The notes below the pieces were generated by a model. It worked only from the letters and a program-made list of their open reading frames with translations, did not search any database and had not been told where the DNA came from. A stretch of DNA of 64,000 bases. It comes from Lepraria neglecta. Taxonomy: Eukaryota; Ascomycota; Lecanoromycetes; Lecanorales; Stereocaulaceae. The translations under genes were made by a program, and so were the position numbers. Below are positions 34,512 through 46,501 of this stretch, piece after piece; position 1 is the stretch's first letter, and each line of letters starts with the position of its first letter. The DNA lies in the NCBI GenBank assembly GCA_033220425.1, contig CM065646.1, positions 193,501-257,500 of the forward strand, written 5' to 3'.

Positions 34512-35614
34512 GGCATACCACATGTCAAGAACAGTAAGTGCAATGGCTTCTACACAATGCATTTTGAATTGCGTGCAGAGCATCTACAGCATAGCGTCTA
34601 GGAGCAGGGGCTTTAGCAAGCGCTACACTGTCTCGATTGTATAAAATCCCTATGAGCTTATGAAATGCCTACTACGAGCTTTGAAATTCAATTATGGTAT
34701 TCCAAATCTCGTCTTCTCGAACATGTTCTATGGTCGACTTTTGTTGTGTGTTTTCGTCGTTCGACGGCATCGTCCGGTATCGCCGCCTTATTTCCATTAC
34801 ATCGAGAGCGATCAGAGATGAAAGCCACGTCCGATGAACCGATATCTATTGTTGGGACCTAGAGTTCAGGGTATTTAAGGGTGTTGCGCCTCTAACCAGC
34901 CTCAAAATCCTCTTGCTTAGGGCCCGTGTTAGTGAAATCTGGGGTTCCAGTAGGCTTCCGTTGGTGCGAAAGGGTTCCCGTTCCTATGGGCATCTACACA
35001 TGCTGTCTTTATTTTCGTCCTGACTTTCGGATGTTTATCTCCTGCAGTCAGCTTGCAGTCATGGCACAACCAGCCCAGGTGCTCTTCAGAGTGACGGATA
35101 GGAAACTTCCTTTGATGATCCCTGTTCTTGGCCAACATTCGCCGCTTGACAGTCGCAAAGAGTACTTAAAGGAAAGTCATGATCAGCCACCATGCAGGTC
35201 AGACGAAATCTAGATTTCTCTACAGACTGCCATCCGCGGGACCGCCGTCCAGACGAGCGTCCATCTATACCGAATTTAGCATTTTCGGATGAGGGGTAGC
35301 ACCCCTCCTTGCCTCTTCTCGAGCACTGTGAATGGACACTGCCTTTTACTTCTGTGGTGAATGACGCAAGACCATGGGCTATGATCAAATTGGGGATGTT
35401 AGAGGTTGCGCGGCGTCACTTTCTGCGGAGACAAGTAGTCGAGGGATGAAACTTCTTCTACCGCGGTATTCTCTGTACATATTACAAATCCCTCACCCAC
35501 TTCCAACTTCACACTTTAAAACCACTTCATACCACCGTAATACCAAATTGACACTTTTGAATTTACCATCAACAACATACATACCACCCGAAGAAACACA
35601 GAACAATTTCCAAC
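34512..35614. other. Gene-free interval
   Basis: About 1.1 kb. The last 130 bases are C/A-rich, fitting a promoter and leader for the aldehyde dehydrogenase. No supported gene. Confidence 0.5.
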
Positions 35615-37363
35615 ATGTCTCTCTCAGTAACTCTAGAAACGCCTCAGACAGGCAAATACGAGCAACCCACTGGACTGTGAGTCTCTTCCTTCTCCAGAAG
35701 CTTTCTACAAAGGGCGTTGCTCTGTTGCCATCAGCGATTTTCTGCTTCGCATCATCACCACTTTAACCCCGCACTGCATCTTCCCGACCCCGCCATAGAC
35801 CTAATGCTGACAACCAATCCAACAATAGCTTCATCAACAACGAATTCGTGAAAGGCGTTGACGGCAAGACCTTCGAGAGCATCAACCCCTCCACAGAGAA
35901 GCCAATCACATCCGTCCATGAAGCCACAGAGAAGGATGTCGACATTGCCGTTTCAGCTGCCCGCAAGACCTTCGAAACATCATGGCGTCAAGTCACCCCA
36001 GAACAGCGAGGCCGATATCTCGTGAACCTGGCAGATCTGTTCGAGAAGAACCTCGATCAGCTGGCAGCTATTGAGTCGTTGGACAATGGCAAGGCCTTCA
36101 GCATGGCTAAGGTCGATATTGGAATGTGCGCTGGTTGCTTGAGATACTACGGTGGATGGGCAGACAAGATTGAGGGCAAGGTCATTGAGACCAACTCCGA
36201 TACCTTCTCATATACCAAGCAAGAGCCAGTAAGTGCTACTCAAACAGAGCTACGGAGGTCTCAAGGCTAATGAGTACACAGATCGGTGTCTGCGGTCAAA
36301 TCATCCCATGGAACTTCCCCCTCCTCATGTTTGCGTGGAAGATCGGCCCCGCCATTGCCTGCGGTAACACCATCGTCCTCAAGTCTGCTGAACAAACGCC
36401 ACTCGGTGCTCTCTTCGCCTGCAAGCTCATCAAGGAGGCTGGTTTCCCCCCAGGTGTCATCAACGTCCTCTCCGGCTTCGGCAAGATCGCCGGTGCTGCC
36501 ATCTCCTCTCACATGGACATCGACAAGGTCGCCTTCACTGGTAGCACTGTTGTCGGCCGTCAAATCATGAAGGCTGCTGCTGGCTCCAACTTGAAGAAGG
36601 TCACCCTTGAGCTTGGTGGCAAGAGCCCCAACATTGTCTTCGACGATGCAAACATTGAGAACGCCATCTCCTGGGTCAACTTCGGTATTTTCTTCAACCA
36701 CGGCCAATGCTGCTCTGCCGGCTCCAGGATCTACGTCCAGGAGGGTATCTACGACAAGTTCGTCGAACAATTCAAGGCTAGGGCAGCAAAGAATGTCGTT
36801 GGCGATCCATTCGCCGCCGACACATTCCAAGGTCCTCAAGTCTCTCAGTTGCAATACGACCGCATCATGGGGTAAGCCTCCATTATTTGCGACTACTGAG
36901 CGTACACTAACAACTCTCCAGCTACATCGATGCCGGCAAGAAGGAGGGCGCCAAGATCGAGATCGGCGGTGACCGTCACGGTAAGGAGGGATACTTCATC
37001 CAACCCACTATCTTCTCCGGCGTAAGCGAGGACATGAAGATCATGCAAGAAGAGATCTTCGGCCCCGTCTGCTCCATCGCCAAATTCAAGACCGAAGAAG
37101 ACGCCATTCGCCTCGGAAACGCCACCACCTACGGCCTCGCCTCCGCTGTCCACACCTCCAACCTCAACACCGCTATCCGTGTCTCCAACGCTCTCCGCGC
37201 TGGTACCGTCTGGGTTAACCAGTACAACATGCTGCACCACACCCTGCCATTCGGTGGATACAAGGAGAGCGGTATTGGACGCGAGTTGGGTGAGGCTGCT
37301 TTGGCCAACTACAGCCAAACGAAGACGGTGTCGATCCGTCTTGGCGATGCTCTCTTCGGTTAA
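35615..37363 (+). CDS. NAD(P)-dependent aldehyde dehydrogenase
   Basis: It oxidises acetaldehyde and other aldehydes to acids. Four exons begin [20 protein letters not shown]. The cofactor region reads [20 protein letters not shown] and [16 protein letters not shown]. The general base Glu is in [14 protein letters not shown] and the catalytic Cys in [13 protein letters not shown]. The C-terminal block is [13 protein letters not shown] ... [20 protein letters not shown]. No leader peptide is seen, so a cytosolic location is likely. It closely fits the fungal AldA/Ald type that acts after alcohol dehydrogenase in ethanol use. An ADH gene lies 28 kb away, too far to call a cluster. Length is about 496 residues. 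Confidence 0.95.
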
Positions 37364-38918
37364 ACGAGTGATGCATGGTTGGTGTTGGGGAGGGCAAAAT
37401 TGCTACGGATCAAGGATTAGGTTGCTTGCTGGATGACCGTTATGTATTTATGTAACTAGCAATTGAACCGCTTGAAGCTGTACTTGTGTGCCCATTCGCC
37501 CATTCGCCCATTCACTAGATTGAGACACCCAGTATTGGCATCTCATCGTGGCTGCGCTATCTTGTGCCTTTTATATCTTGTCGTGATTTGTGACCAGTAC
37601 ACAGCTGGAGCCATGTAATTTGGATAAGTCTACCACGGCTGGTAAAATGTAACATGTGTGAAAGAGGCGTGGGCCAGCAATTTGAGAGGGTGCAGCCCTA
37701 GGCTGCGAGAGGATCAGGCGTAAGAATGGTATGGAGGCCGCTTCTGCCTATTGAGTCGCAGAATTGATGGAAGTTTCTGTGTTGAGAGGCTGTGGGCTGT
37801 GAGACAATGGTTTTGAGGACATGAATGTCATCACGAGTCTGGCATGGAAGGAAGGACGGATGAGACCTCAAGACGATTCTACGAGAATACGCACGTGAAC
37901 AAATGTCATTTCACAAGTCAAAAGGAACAATAGACGGTAGAAAATGTATTGCATTGATTCAACTATGTGACTACCTAACTATCCACCTTATTCACCCCAC
38001 CTGCTCTCTACCCCCATCGCCACCATCGCAAAAGGCGAAACAAATGTGCAGTGTAGGGGAGCCTGTCAGACCTCCATCACCACCTACCCAGCTCAGCCGA
38101 CCGAAGCCAGACACCGAAACCGGGTCGAGATCATCGCTCACTCCCTCAAAGCACAGCCGAAGCCATGGCGGGAGTATTGAATGCTCACTCTTAGGCGGCG
38201 AGGATGTTGATCATCAGCCAGGTTGGAGATTCTGTGGCTTTTTTGAGAAGCTCAGAAGAGGCTTGAAAAATCCCAGTCAGCGAGGTAAGTAGCGGAGTGT
38301 GAGGGTAAGGGAAACGTACACGTTCACTATAGAATTGATTCTATGAAGTAAACTGGTGCTTGTTAGTATCGCTGGCGTAGTTGGGGGTAGGGAGTAATGC
38401 TCACGTCGACATGAAGATTTCAAGGAGGATCGAGCTGCGAAGAAAATTTGTACTTGCCGAATCGCGCTAGTGGGATTAAGCGAGTAGTCTATTGGGCACG
38501 GCTGCTACCCGGCGCTCAGAAGCTTTTACGGATATGATGACCAATTTCTACGAACAATACCAGATACCACACGCTCATGATCACTCGACGAAGACCTTCC
38601 AAGGCATTCCGAAGCCTCTGTAAGTTCGAACCCTTGCAATTGTCGATTAAATGCCCCCTCAGCCTCAAAGTTATCGACTCCCACGACGCTGGAAACAACT
38701 CGCTTTTGAAAGCATTGTCTAGGGCCCCTATAGAGCTCCTGAATCTCTGGCCAACAATTGGGCCTGTCAAGCTCGCCTGTTAATACGATTTACCAGCTAG
38801 CCGCTGGGTGGATGAATATCTGTTGTTGAGAACATCTTGTCAAGCTGACTAGCTGTCGAAGGATATGAAGTCACTCCTTAGGACACTCCTTTATCGAGCA
38901 GATATCTTGTCGAGCAAT
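37364..38918. other. Gene-free interval
   Basis: About 1.5 kb. An open stretch at 38044-38280 (MCSVGEPVRPPSPPTQLS ... WRFCGFFEKLRRGLKNPSQR) ends at an AGCGAG|GTAAGT donor and could be an exon of an unidentified short gene, but I find no partner exon and do not call it. A short direct repeat (cccattcgcccattcgccca) lies at about 37490-37511. Confidence 0.4.
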
Positions 38919-39098
38919 GGTCGCTGCTGATAAATTAGCTTCTCAAGCTCTGGTCGTGGGCAAGGAATCGATTTAGCGAGAGTTGGTCGTTGCGAAGGAA
39001 TCAGCTTGCAAGGGATCAACTTACCGAGAGTCGATCGTGGTGAAGGGATCAGCTTGCCGAGCCCTCGTTATTGTCAAGTAGTCGGATACCCAAACCCT
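38919..39098. repeat. Degenerate 33-bp tandem repeat
   Basis: Units start at 38919, 38952, 38985, 39033 and 39066 and follow the pattern GGTCGTKGYRAAGGAATCAG then CTTGCCGAG. One unit carries a 15-bp internal insertion (48 instead of 33). The copies are diverged. A 33-bp period is a multiple of three, so the array could descend from coding repeats, but frames now contain stops. Confidence 0.65.
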
Positions 39099-41990
39099 GG
39101 CCGTCGCAGAGGAACAGCGTGCTGGTTTGATCTGGTGAGAAGGGTTTCTCGCTCCGTATTTTCAAATAGTGATACAACTTCATGGTCTTCCGAGGTCAGG
39201 GACAGCGAGGAGCTGTTTCAGCCCCAGCGTGCATCCAAACGATTCGGCATTGTAGACCTCGACATCCTAATCGTGTTTCTTGGAACACAGTTCGACCGAA
39301 CGTTGGAGCAATTCAAGACGATTCGACCCACCAAGATAGACTTCCTGGGCACTACAAAGTCGTATCGATCCAACAGAGAGCCTTCCAGACACTCCATCAG
39401 CCGTGATCTTGATGTAGCTTTTATCCTTTGGGAAGCTCTATATTCATCTTCAACTATCTCAACATTTCGTCTTCTTCGGCATACGTTCTCGCGCAGCTCG
39501 CATTCATCGTTCAAAGCATACATTCACACATCTTGCCTTATCCAACTGCACATTCCAACAGTTGTGAAGCTCTTTTCAAGGACCACAACAAAACTTCAGA
39601 GTCAGGAGCTTTCATCAACCTCTATTTCATGCTTTGCAAGGGTCACGAAGCTTCACGTCCGATACAGTCTCCCCAGCTCAGTCTCGAAAGCCTCGAGAGC
39701 TACTACGTTTTGATTCAGGCACACCAGGACGCCAAAGTCTACCGAGAAAGCCCTGAGCTTGAAAATCAACGAAGCAGATCACCTCTGAGACGAGATCACC
39801 AGAGCCCGCTAAGTCCGCTCAAACCTCTGGCCCTCATTCAGGAAATGACGAATTTAGCCAAGCCAATATTGCGAACTCAAATCTTCTCAGGATCATACTC
39901 CTTGAACAAGTCACCCGAAAAGCAAAGCGCTTCCAAAACCTTCGCCCCTCCTCAGAAGATCTACGAGCAGCCGTACACGTACTATTACTATTTTTTTACG
40001 CCATAAATAAAATTAAACATATATAACGCTCTTCGTAAGGACGGGAAGGAACCAATGATCGAGAGTGATAGCGATTTGGTTCTGCTCATTTGTCTATCAC
40101 TGGATAAGACGAGTCAGCAAGTACTTTGCAACCTCCACCCTAATCAGGCATACTTGCAAGCTGAGTGGAATCCTTACATCATCCTGTGCGGCTCCGACGA
40201 TCCAACTCAAGGCGAACGAACGGTTCAGTGGCTTTGAAGGAAGCGTCACCCTGTAGAGTCGAACTCCGAAGGAGGGGAGAGGACGAAGGCAGGAACATAA
40301 CCATTCGATGTTTTCCTGGTTCAAGAGAGGGGTGTCGCATTCGACGAATATGCATGGATGACTGAATCCCCGATGGACTGGGACATGAGAGCGGTTTCAT
40401 TAAGACATTATCTGCAAGGCCCTGTGACTATTCACCGGCAAGGTTGTATGCACCGCGATATCAACCCCCGGGATATCCTCTAGTTCGAACAAGAGCCCAA
40501 GCACATCGGCTTCTGCGACTTCGGAAAGATCTTTAAGAGAAGGACTGATATCGCAACTGCGTTGGCCGCTTGAAAAACGCTTCCCTTCAATACCACCCTC
40601 TGTCCCGTCTGCCCGTGTATGGCTTTGATCGCAACTCTCCTCAAGCCCTCTGCGTCTCGAAGCCGTGCTCTTTTGAAAATCGCTGGCCGGCTATCTGAGA
40701 CAACCCCAGTATGTGCCTAATTTGCTACCCGTGATCTTACCAAGTTCTTTGAGCGGGTGGAAAAAGAGAAGGGGAAATGACAAGAAGAAGAAGCCAACGA
40801 CTTAACTTTGAAAGGCGTTGAGGACAACGATCCTTCCAAGCTGCCCAAGCTCGAAGATTTAGCTTGGATATCTGCTTTCCCAAGCAAGGATTTCGACTTG
40901 GGCCATGGAGGACGCTACAGTGCCTGCAACTGAGGCTATCAAAGCTCTTGACCTTCTCCTAGCCGACAAAAGCTTACAGGTAGTACAATCTGACCCTCAA
41001 CGCGACTCTGCTCGATGCCGGTGAGCTTGCTTATTCATCTTGCCATGGAGACCATGGACTGACACCATCCTTACCTACAGTCTTTTCTCCATCCATCCAT
41101 CCCACAGCCACAATGCCCATGAGTGACGTCTTAGAAGCTGCCAATCACATGACGAAGCTCATGGGCATTGGCTGCTGGTGTCCTCAACCTCTTAAGAGAT
41201 TCGCCCACATGGCCTTCCACAATAAAAGAAACCCTTCAAGATCTGGGGCCTCGGCGCAGAACTCATCTATCATGCTGTCGATCTCATAAGTTTTTTTGCC
41301 CACACCGATTCCGATAAGCCAGCAACCTCTCGCAATGTAGGAGCTTTTGGACCATTAACTTCGGAAGCAAATCTACGACCAATTACCATCCGCTGCAAAA
41401 GAAAAGCTTGACTACGATACCCAGAACCCATACGTGCTGCTTTTCGAGGACAGCGGAGTGCTCCCAAGACTAGCACTATCTATCAACGACATTCCGGACT
41501 TTTTGGATTATGTCCAGAAACACTCGGAAGACCAGAGCAGTACTCCGGCGGCAGCTATGTCCTCCGATCCTATTAAGCCTCGCACGCGCTCAGTGTCCGC
41601 AAAAAAGTGCAGAACGCCGGGTGCCAGGCGAAGGACCCGATGATCCATGAAATCTGGGACAGAGACGCTATGATGAGCCCAAGAAGTTGAATTTTGATGT
41701 ATCTAACGATGCGAGTATCAAGAGGACGTTCTCGCCTTTTGACAGAGATCTGTCGGCGTTTCGGGTCGCTGAGGTTGTGGAGTCACGATTATCGAATGTG
41801 GGGAAGAACAGTCTCTATCAAGCTACATTTTCGAAATACGGGCTTCTCGCAACCTGGAAGAACAGCGGAAGACCTGCAAGAGCATCGCCAGTGGCGGAGA
41901 ACTTATTGGGGTACAAAGTTGTCAACGGAAAGTGGCAGTTGCATAGCAAGTAAGCAGACCACAAGTACACTGCCACTTTGCCGCCTCTGT
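39099..41990 (+). pseudogene. Decayed kinase-like locus with a possible KilA-N-like tail
   Basis: No continuous frame survives, but several blocks in different plus-strand frames look like one old gene. Around 40440-40560 there is CMHRDINPRDIL, a TAG stop, then KHIGFCDFGKIFKRR, matching the catalytic HRD and DFG loops of protein kinases; about 40 residues upstream lies EYAWMTESPMDWDMRAVSLR. At 41114-41180 is MPMSDVLEAANHMTKLMGIG, and after a frame change FKIWGLGAELIYHAVDLISF. This pair resembles a KilA-N/APSES-type fold (ATHxxKLxGIG), a weaker call. A further open stretch ends LGYKVVNGKWQLHSK near 41953. The segment before 40000 is unrecognised. Boundaries are approximate. Confidence 0.5.
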
Positions 41991-42790
41991 CGCCCACAAA
42001 GTGCTAGTAAATTGCAATATTCAGCTTCAGATTCTCTCCGTCCGCCACTTACATAGCTCAGCGACCGTCAGAAGTTGTTAAATTCCAGCTTCAGACCTGT
42101 CGCACCACCTTTGCAGCTCTTCCGACGCCGGGAATTTACAGGAAGTAGCTTTTAAGAGGATTAAAATGTTTAATCAACCTTGAATGCGGCGCTTGTTGCG
42201 TAGCTAGTTACGATAGATTCATTGCGTCAAAGTCCGTATGGTAACCGTGCACCTTCTTTCTCCAAAGAACAACCCGTCAGGTCAACGTTGATTGGATGAT
42301 TCCTGTTGCACAGCCCAACATCCGCGTCCGTTCGAGGCATAGTCTCATCTGCCGCCAATTTATATGTAACATGCTCTCACGCTCTTCGTTTGCTCGCTTT
42401 AACCTGTTTGCCTTGCAGGATTCATTTTGCGTAAGTACAAGGAATCGGGAGTTTGAGATCTCCTACGCGCTTTACGCGCACTGTTGCGCACCAACATGGA
42501 TCTCGCAAGCTGACCCTCCTGATTCGCTAAGCTCGGAAGTTTTCTAGCACCTATATCAATGGAAAGAATGAGGCTTTTCTATTCTCCTTGTCGGCGTTGC
42601 CGGCCTTGCCGTGGCTTGTCAGGAATCAGAATCCTTCGTAATCATATATGGGACTTGTGTCCTTGTTAATCATGGACGCCCTTTCTTTGCCAGCCTTCTC
42701 TCAACACTATTCTCCTCTGTACTCCAAACATCTCCACACGACAGCCCACAGTCCAAATCTACGGGCCCCCAGACCTACTTCACTTCCACT
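41991..42790. other. Gene-free interval
   Basis: No supported gene. The frame open from 42611 upstream of the next gene lacks a good start and is treated as leader. Confidence 0.45.
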
Positions 42791-43594
42791 ATGCACCCCA
42801 CGCTCCCCCTCCTCCCCCTCATCCTCAGCCTCCTAACCACCAACACACGTGCAAGCTCCACAGGCGGCTCCCGCGGTAGCCTCACAGGCAGTGAACCCCC
42901 CACCGAAAACTCCGGCTCTGACGCCGCATTTCAATCCCTAGCCAGCGAGCAGGCCTCCCTAGCAGCCTACGCCGCCTCCACCAGCGCCGCCTACGCAGCG
43001 ACAGCCATCCCGCCTCTCCCATGGTCCTCGCAGGCCGCGTCAGGGATAAGCTTCGGCACAACTAATGACTCACTCCCTGATCCTTGCGGCCCCCCTGTTC
43101 AGAAAGCAGCCCCGGCTAATAGCACTTCTACATGCCATGCCAATGTCAGTATCGCAGATACTTCTACGCCTGCAGCGTACGGTGTACAGTGTTTGAATGA
43201 TGAGTCGGGATATATCCTCAATTCCACCACGTGCGCGGTAGCGCAAGCTGATATCTGCGATAAAATCTCCGCTGATACTACTGTGGGACATCCCCTCTAT
43301 GATCCGCCGGTCAATCAGTGGGTGTGGTCAGCTACGAGTGGGGCAAATTGTACGATGGGGTTTTGGCTGTCGGAAGGCGGCGCGCCGGTGCCGAGTTATA
43401 TGCGGTGTATGACTCAGATATATCAGGTTATGATGGAGGCGTGTAACGGTGAGGGAGGGGAGGGTAAAGGGGGTTGGAATGGGGCGATTGTTAACATGAG
43501 AAATGGAACTACCACTCTGGCGGATGGGGATAAGCCCGTGGTGGTTGCAGATGGGTACCCGAGTTTTGTTTTGGGGGCTTGGAGTAGCAATTGA
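42791..43594 (+). CDS. Secreted Ser/Thr/Ala-rich protein, unknown function
   Basis: A single-exon frame of 267 residues. ATG at 42791 opens a signal peptide, MHPTLPLLPLILSLLTTNTR, which decides the start. A low-complexity region follows (AAYAASTSAAYAATA), then a domain with Cys pairs: DPCGPP, STSTCHANVS, VQCLNDES, NSTTCAVAQADICD, ANCTMGFWLSEG, YMRCMTQIY and MEACNGEG. Several N-x-S/T sites (NST, NVS, NCT, NGT) suit a secreted glycoprotein. I do not recognise the family. It lies beside two further secreted-type genes, so this small region may be effector-like, which is an inference. Confidence 0.7.
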   Translation: MHPTLPLLPLILSLLTTNTRASSTGGSRGSLTGSEPPTENSGSDAAFQSLASEQASLAAYAASTSAAYAATAIPPLPWSSQAASGISFGTTNDSLPDPCGPPVQKAAPANSTSTCHANVSIADTSTPAAYGVQCLNDESGYILNSTTCAVAQADICDKISADTTVGHPLYDPPVNQWVWSATSGANCTMGFWLSEGGAPVPSYMRCMTQIYQVMMEACNGEGGEGKGGWNGAIVNMRNGTTTLADGDKPVVVADGYPSFVLGAWSSN

Positions 43595-43922
43595 TGGGGG
43601 TTATTTGAGGGGATGGGATGAGATTGATGGAGATAGGTCAAGAGATTGTATGTATTTGGGAGGGTTTGACTGTCGAGCGAGGTCAGTGATCGAAACACAT
43701 TTACTGGTTATTGCTGACTGTAGTAAGGTTTCAAAACGGTGTGTCCAAGAATTCATATGCTGCAGGCCCCTTGCCCAGTATTGCGCATGGCACCCTATTG
43801 ACCCTGGCATGGGGCGATTGTGGTGCAGAAAGGCAACAATGTCTTCAGTATTCAATTTGTCTCTTCACCAGCCTCAACTACCATAGCATTTCTACGACGC
43901 TCAACCCCCTCCACTCCTTCGC
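43595..43922. other. Gene-free interval
   Basis: A short convergent 3' interval; nothing seen. Confidence 0.5.
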
Positions 43923-44492
43923 CTACGCACTCGCAGGCTCCTCTAGCGTCTCACTCAGAAACCCACTCCCCAAATATCCCACCCGATCATCATGCACATT
44001 AAAATCAAAACTGACCCCTCCCCAGGCCGAAATAAACCTTTCCAAACACAGACTCCCATTCCTCCACTGGCTCCATGTCATGTTCGTCACAAAGCCCGTC
44101 TCAATCATTAGCTCTACCGTATCAGCTCTATAAAGCCTTTCTCCCTTGTGCATTGCTGTGTTAAAATCGTGCGGGAGGTGCGTATCGATTTCTGCGATTA
44201 CGAGAGAGATGACGTCCGAGACGAGGAGGAGGGGGAGGGGAGGCGTAGCGGAGTAGTCGAAGAATTCGACGTATTGGGGACTTCCGGGGAGGCGGAGGAG
44301 GTAGGGGTCGGGAGGGAGGCGAAGGGGGTTGATTGTGTTTGTGGCTGGGGGAAGGGTGAGGTTTGAGGGTTGGATTGCTGCGGGTAACGTGGTGAGTGAT
44401 AGAGGTGGGGTTGAGGAAATGGCCGCTGCGAGGGTGAGGGTGAAGAGGTGGTGTTGGAGTAGAGTGGTGTAGATGGCTTTGGAGACGTACAT
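43923..44492 (-). CDS. Secreted protein, paralogue A of a tandem pair
   Basis: A single-exon frame of 189 residues from ATG at 44492. The N-terminus MYVSKAIYTTLLQHHLFTLT plus LAAAIS is a likely signal peptide. An earlier in-frame start at 44573 would bury it. The body reads PYLLRLPGSPQYVEFFDYS, AEIDTHLPHDFNTAMHKGE and NMTWSQWRNGSLCLERFISA. These blocks recur in the adjacent copy at 44910-45530. Family unknown; possibly a small secreted fungal protein. The frame has no disruption, so I take it as functional. Confidence 0.65.
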   Translation of the reverse strand: MYVSKAIYTTLLQHHLFTLTLAAAISSTPPLSLTTLPAAIQPSNLTLPPATNTINPLRLPPDPYLLRLPGSPQYVEFFDYSATPPLPLLLVSDVISLVIAEIDTHLPHDFNTAMHKGERLYRADTVELMIETGFVTNMTWSQWRNGSLCLERFISAWGGVSFDFNVHDDRVGYLGSGFLSETLEEPASA

Positions 44493-44909
44493 GGTGATAG
44501 TGCAGGGGGGAGCGAGCAATCGGAGGCGTTCATGGCAACCTGAGATACTTGTATGGGCCGCTGCAGTAGGCACTCAGATCCGATGGACCTATGGCGCCAA
44601 ATTTTTTTCCCCAGGAGTTCGCTACATCGCTTCTCGCTTGCATTGCATCTGTGCTGTGTCGGATGAGGCAGTAAAGCACACGAATTCTTTTGCGCTTAGC
44701 AGCGCTCGGTAGGCTTGGCTTGCGTCTATTGAAGGGAAGGGTGTTGAAACGAGGTGCAAGATTTCAGGATTACGGGGTTGAGATTGGAAGGCTGTTGATT
44801 TTTGGTCTTTGCTAGATGATTGATTGACCAGTATTCACTGATTGGTTGCTAACTGAGGCCAGCACTAAAAGCATCAGACGAAAAGGCGATTAGTAAGAAA
44901 AAGCTGTCT
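44493..44909. other. Gene-free interval between paralogues
   Basis: No gene; the promoter of paralogue A lies here. Confidence 0.5.
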
Positions 44910-45523
44910 CTATTTAAGGCCAACATGTAGCTGGTTATTAAGGCATGTCTGAGTAACATCGTATTGTTCCAGATACCCATTTCCCAAATCCTCCGGGTCA
45001 CTATCAATACTACGGACGGCGTTGTTAAAACCAAACTCGCCCCATAATTCCACAAACCGTTCCAAACACCTACTCCCATTACTCCACTGCCCCCATGTCA
45101 TGTCCTCCCCCATCGATCCTTTCCCTACTACCTGCAACTCCACCGAACCTACTTGATATACATACTCCTCGTCTCCTATCGCGTCATTGGCGTGGAGGGG
45201 GAGATGCGCGTCTATTTCTGCTCGGGCTTGATGGAGGACTTGTTGGATTAGATTGGAGGGGATGTGGGGTGTGTGTTCGTAGAAAAAGACGTAGGTGGGT
45301 GAGGAGGGGAGGTGGAGGGTGTAGGGGTTTGGGACGAGGATGAGGGTTGTGTTTGAGACGATGGTTAGGCTGGATGGGAGGTTTGTGCTTGGGTTTGCGA
45401 GGCTGGAGATAGTGGGTAAAGCAAGGGTTGGAGTGGGGCAATTGGTGACGCGAGAGTCAGAGTGCAGAGATGCCTTTCGAGAAGGGCAAGGGACAAGGCT
45501 TTGAGGACATGCGTGCTGAACTG
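44910..45523 (-). pseudogene. Secreted protein, paralogue B, damaged copy
   Basis: The mature part is open and aligns with paralogue A: PYTLHLPSSPTYVFFYEHTP, AEIDAHLPLHANDAIGDEE and DMTWGQWSNGSRCLERFVEL. The region matching the signal peptide (LKALSLALLERHLCTLTLA against SKAIYTTLLQHHLFTLTLA) lies in a different frame, so a one- or two-base shift separates leader and body near 45465-45480. At the position of paralogue A's ATG this copy has ACG. The only nearby ATG is out of frame with the leader. An intron fix is not obvious. I read it as a duplicate that lost its start and frame, though the body has kept its coding character, which suggests recent loss. Confidence 0.6.
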
Positions 45524-46501
45524 GAGGAATTCGTGAAGTGAGCAATACTGACCGTCATACACGCATGACAGCCCCAGAGATACATGTGAATATACCCACC
45601 CCTCCTTTGAGTGAGTACTCGGACCCATGACACCTTACCGAGGAAGTCGCTCCGTCCCATTTGCGCTGATCCGCGCCTTGGTATTCTTCATGCTTATGAG
45701 GAGTTTTAGGGGAGTCTTATGGCAATAGCCGCGGCCATCCTGCACGCACTTGACCCGCGAGTCGGCAAGGCTGAAACGAAAGCCTGGGTATTTTCGGCCA
45801 CTAAAATTGATAGGAAGGCCGTGCTCCGGCCAATTAAGGTATATAATCTTCGACACACGCGAACCTCAGAATTCTTTGTTGCGGGATGAAAAACACAATT
45901 ATGAGGGTACATGAATTATGTGTCCTGCCTGCACCTTAGAAAATCGTACACAATCTCAGCTTGACATATTAATCAGGATCTACAAAATCAGAAAGGCGAC
46001 AGTAAGTTGTGTGCAATATAAGTCCACGTTTCCCCAACTGCACAAGGCCATATCGAAGTCACGGTCATAGTGCTGCCATAAATGGATATCCCATCACTTC
46101 CTCCCATGGATGGTCTGTGGACGCCAGCAGTCCTTACAGTAGTGCTTGTGTTTTGCTTCGGCGTCATGCTTGCTATGGAAGTAGGGCCTGAAAGGATAGA
46201 GTTCGAGGCTGTGACTAAAACTCACTCGTCATCGGTATGGATGGGCCAGAGCTAAATGCCCGCAATTTCAAGTTATTATTGCACGATCCGCTGTGGTTGC
46301 GAAGATTGTATACTGGGTCAGAAAGACCACTGCAAATTATATGAAATTAAATCAACGTCCACATGCACACCAAAGCCGCGGCGGTTATAGCGCTGACAGG
46401 ATTAGGAATCGTATCACTTTCTCCTGAGGATGGCTTTGGGCTATTAGCTTTGTCTGTCGAAGTACTTGTGAACTGATTACGCGTCGAGGCTGCTATGGAT
46501 T
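45524..46501. other. Gene-free interval
   Basis: About 1 kb; no supported gene. Confidence 0.45.

Noticed and set aside
36267-37318. Minus-strand frames of 195 and 141 codons
   Set aside because: Antisense shadows of the aldehyde dehydrogenase exons, caused by strong codon bias.
5917-37363. A secondary-metabolite cluster from ADH, MpaB-like, MATE, aspartic protease and ALDH genes
   Set aside because: There is no backbone synthase or pathway regulator, the genes are interleaved with housekeeping genes, and two of them are broken.
37903-38292. 129-codon open frame with a Pro-rich middle
   Set aside because: It ends at a donor-like site, but no second exon, leader or family feature supports a gene.
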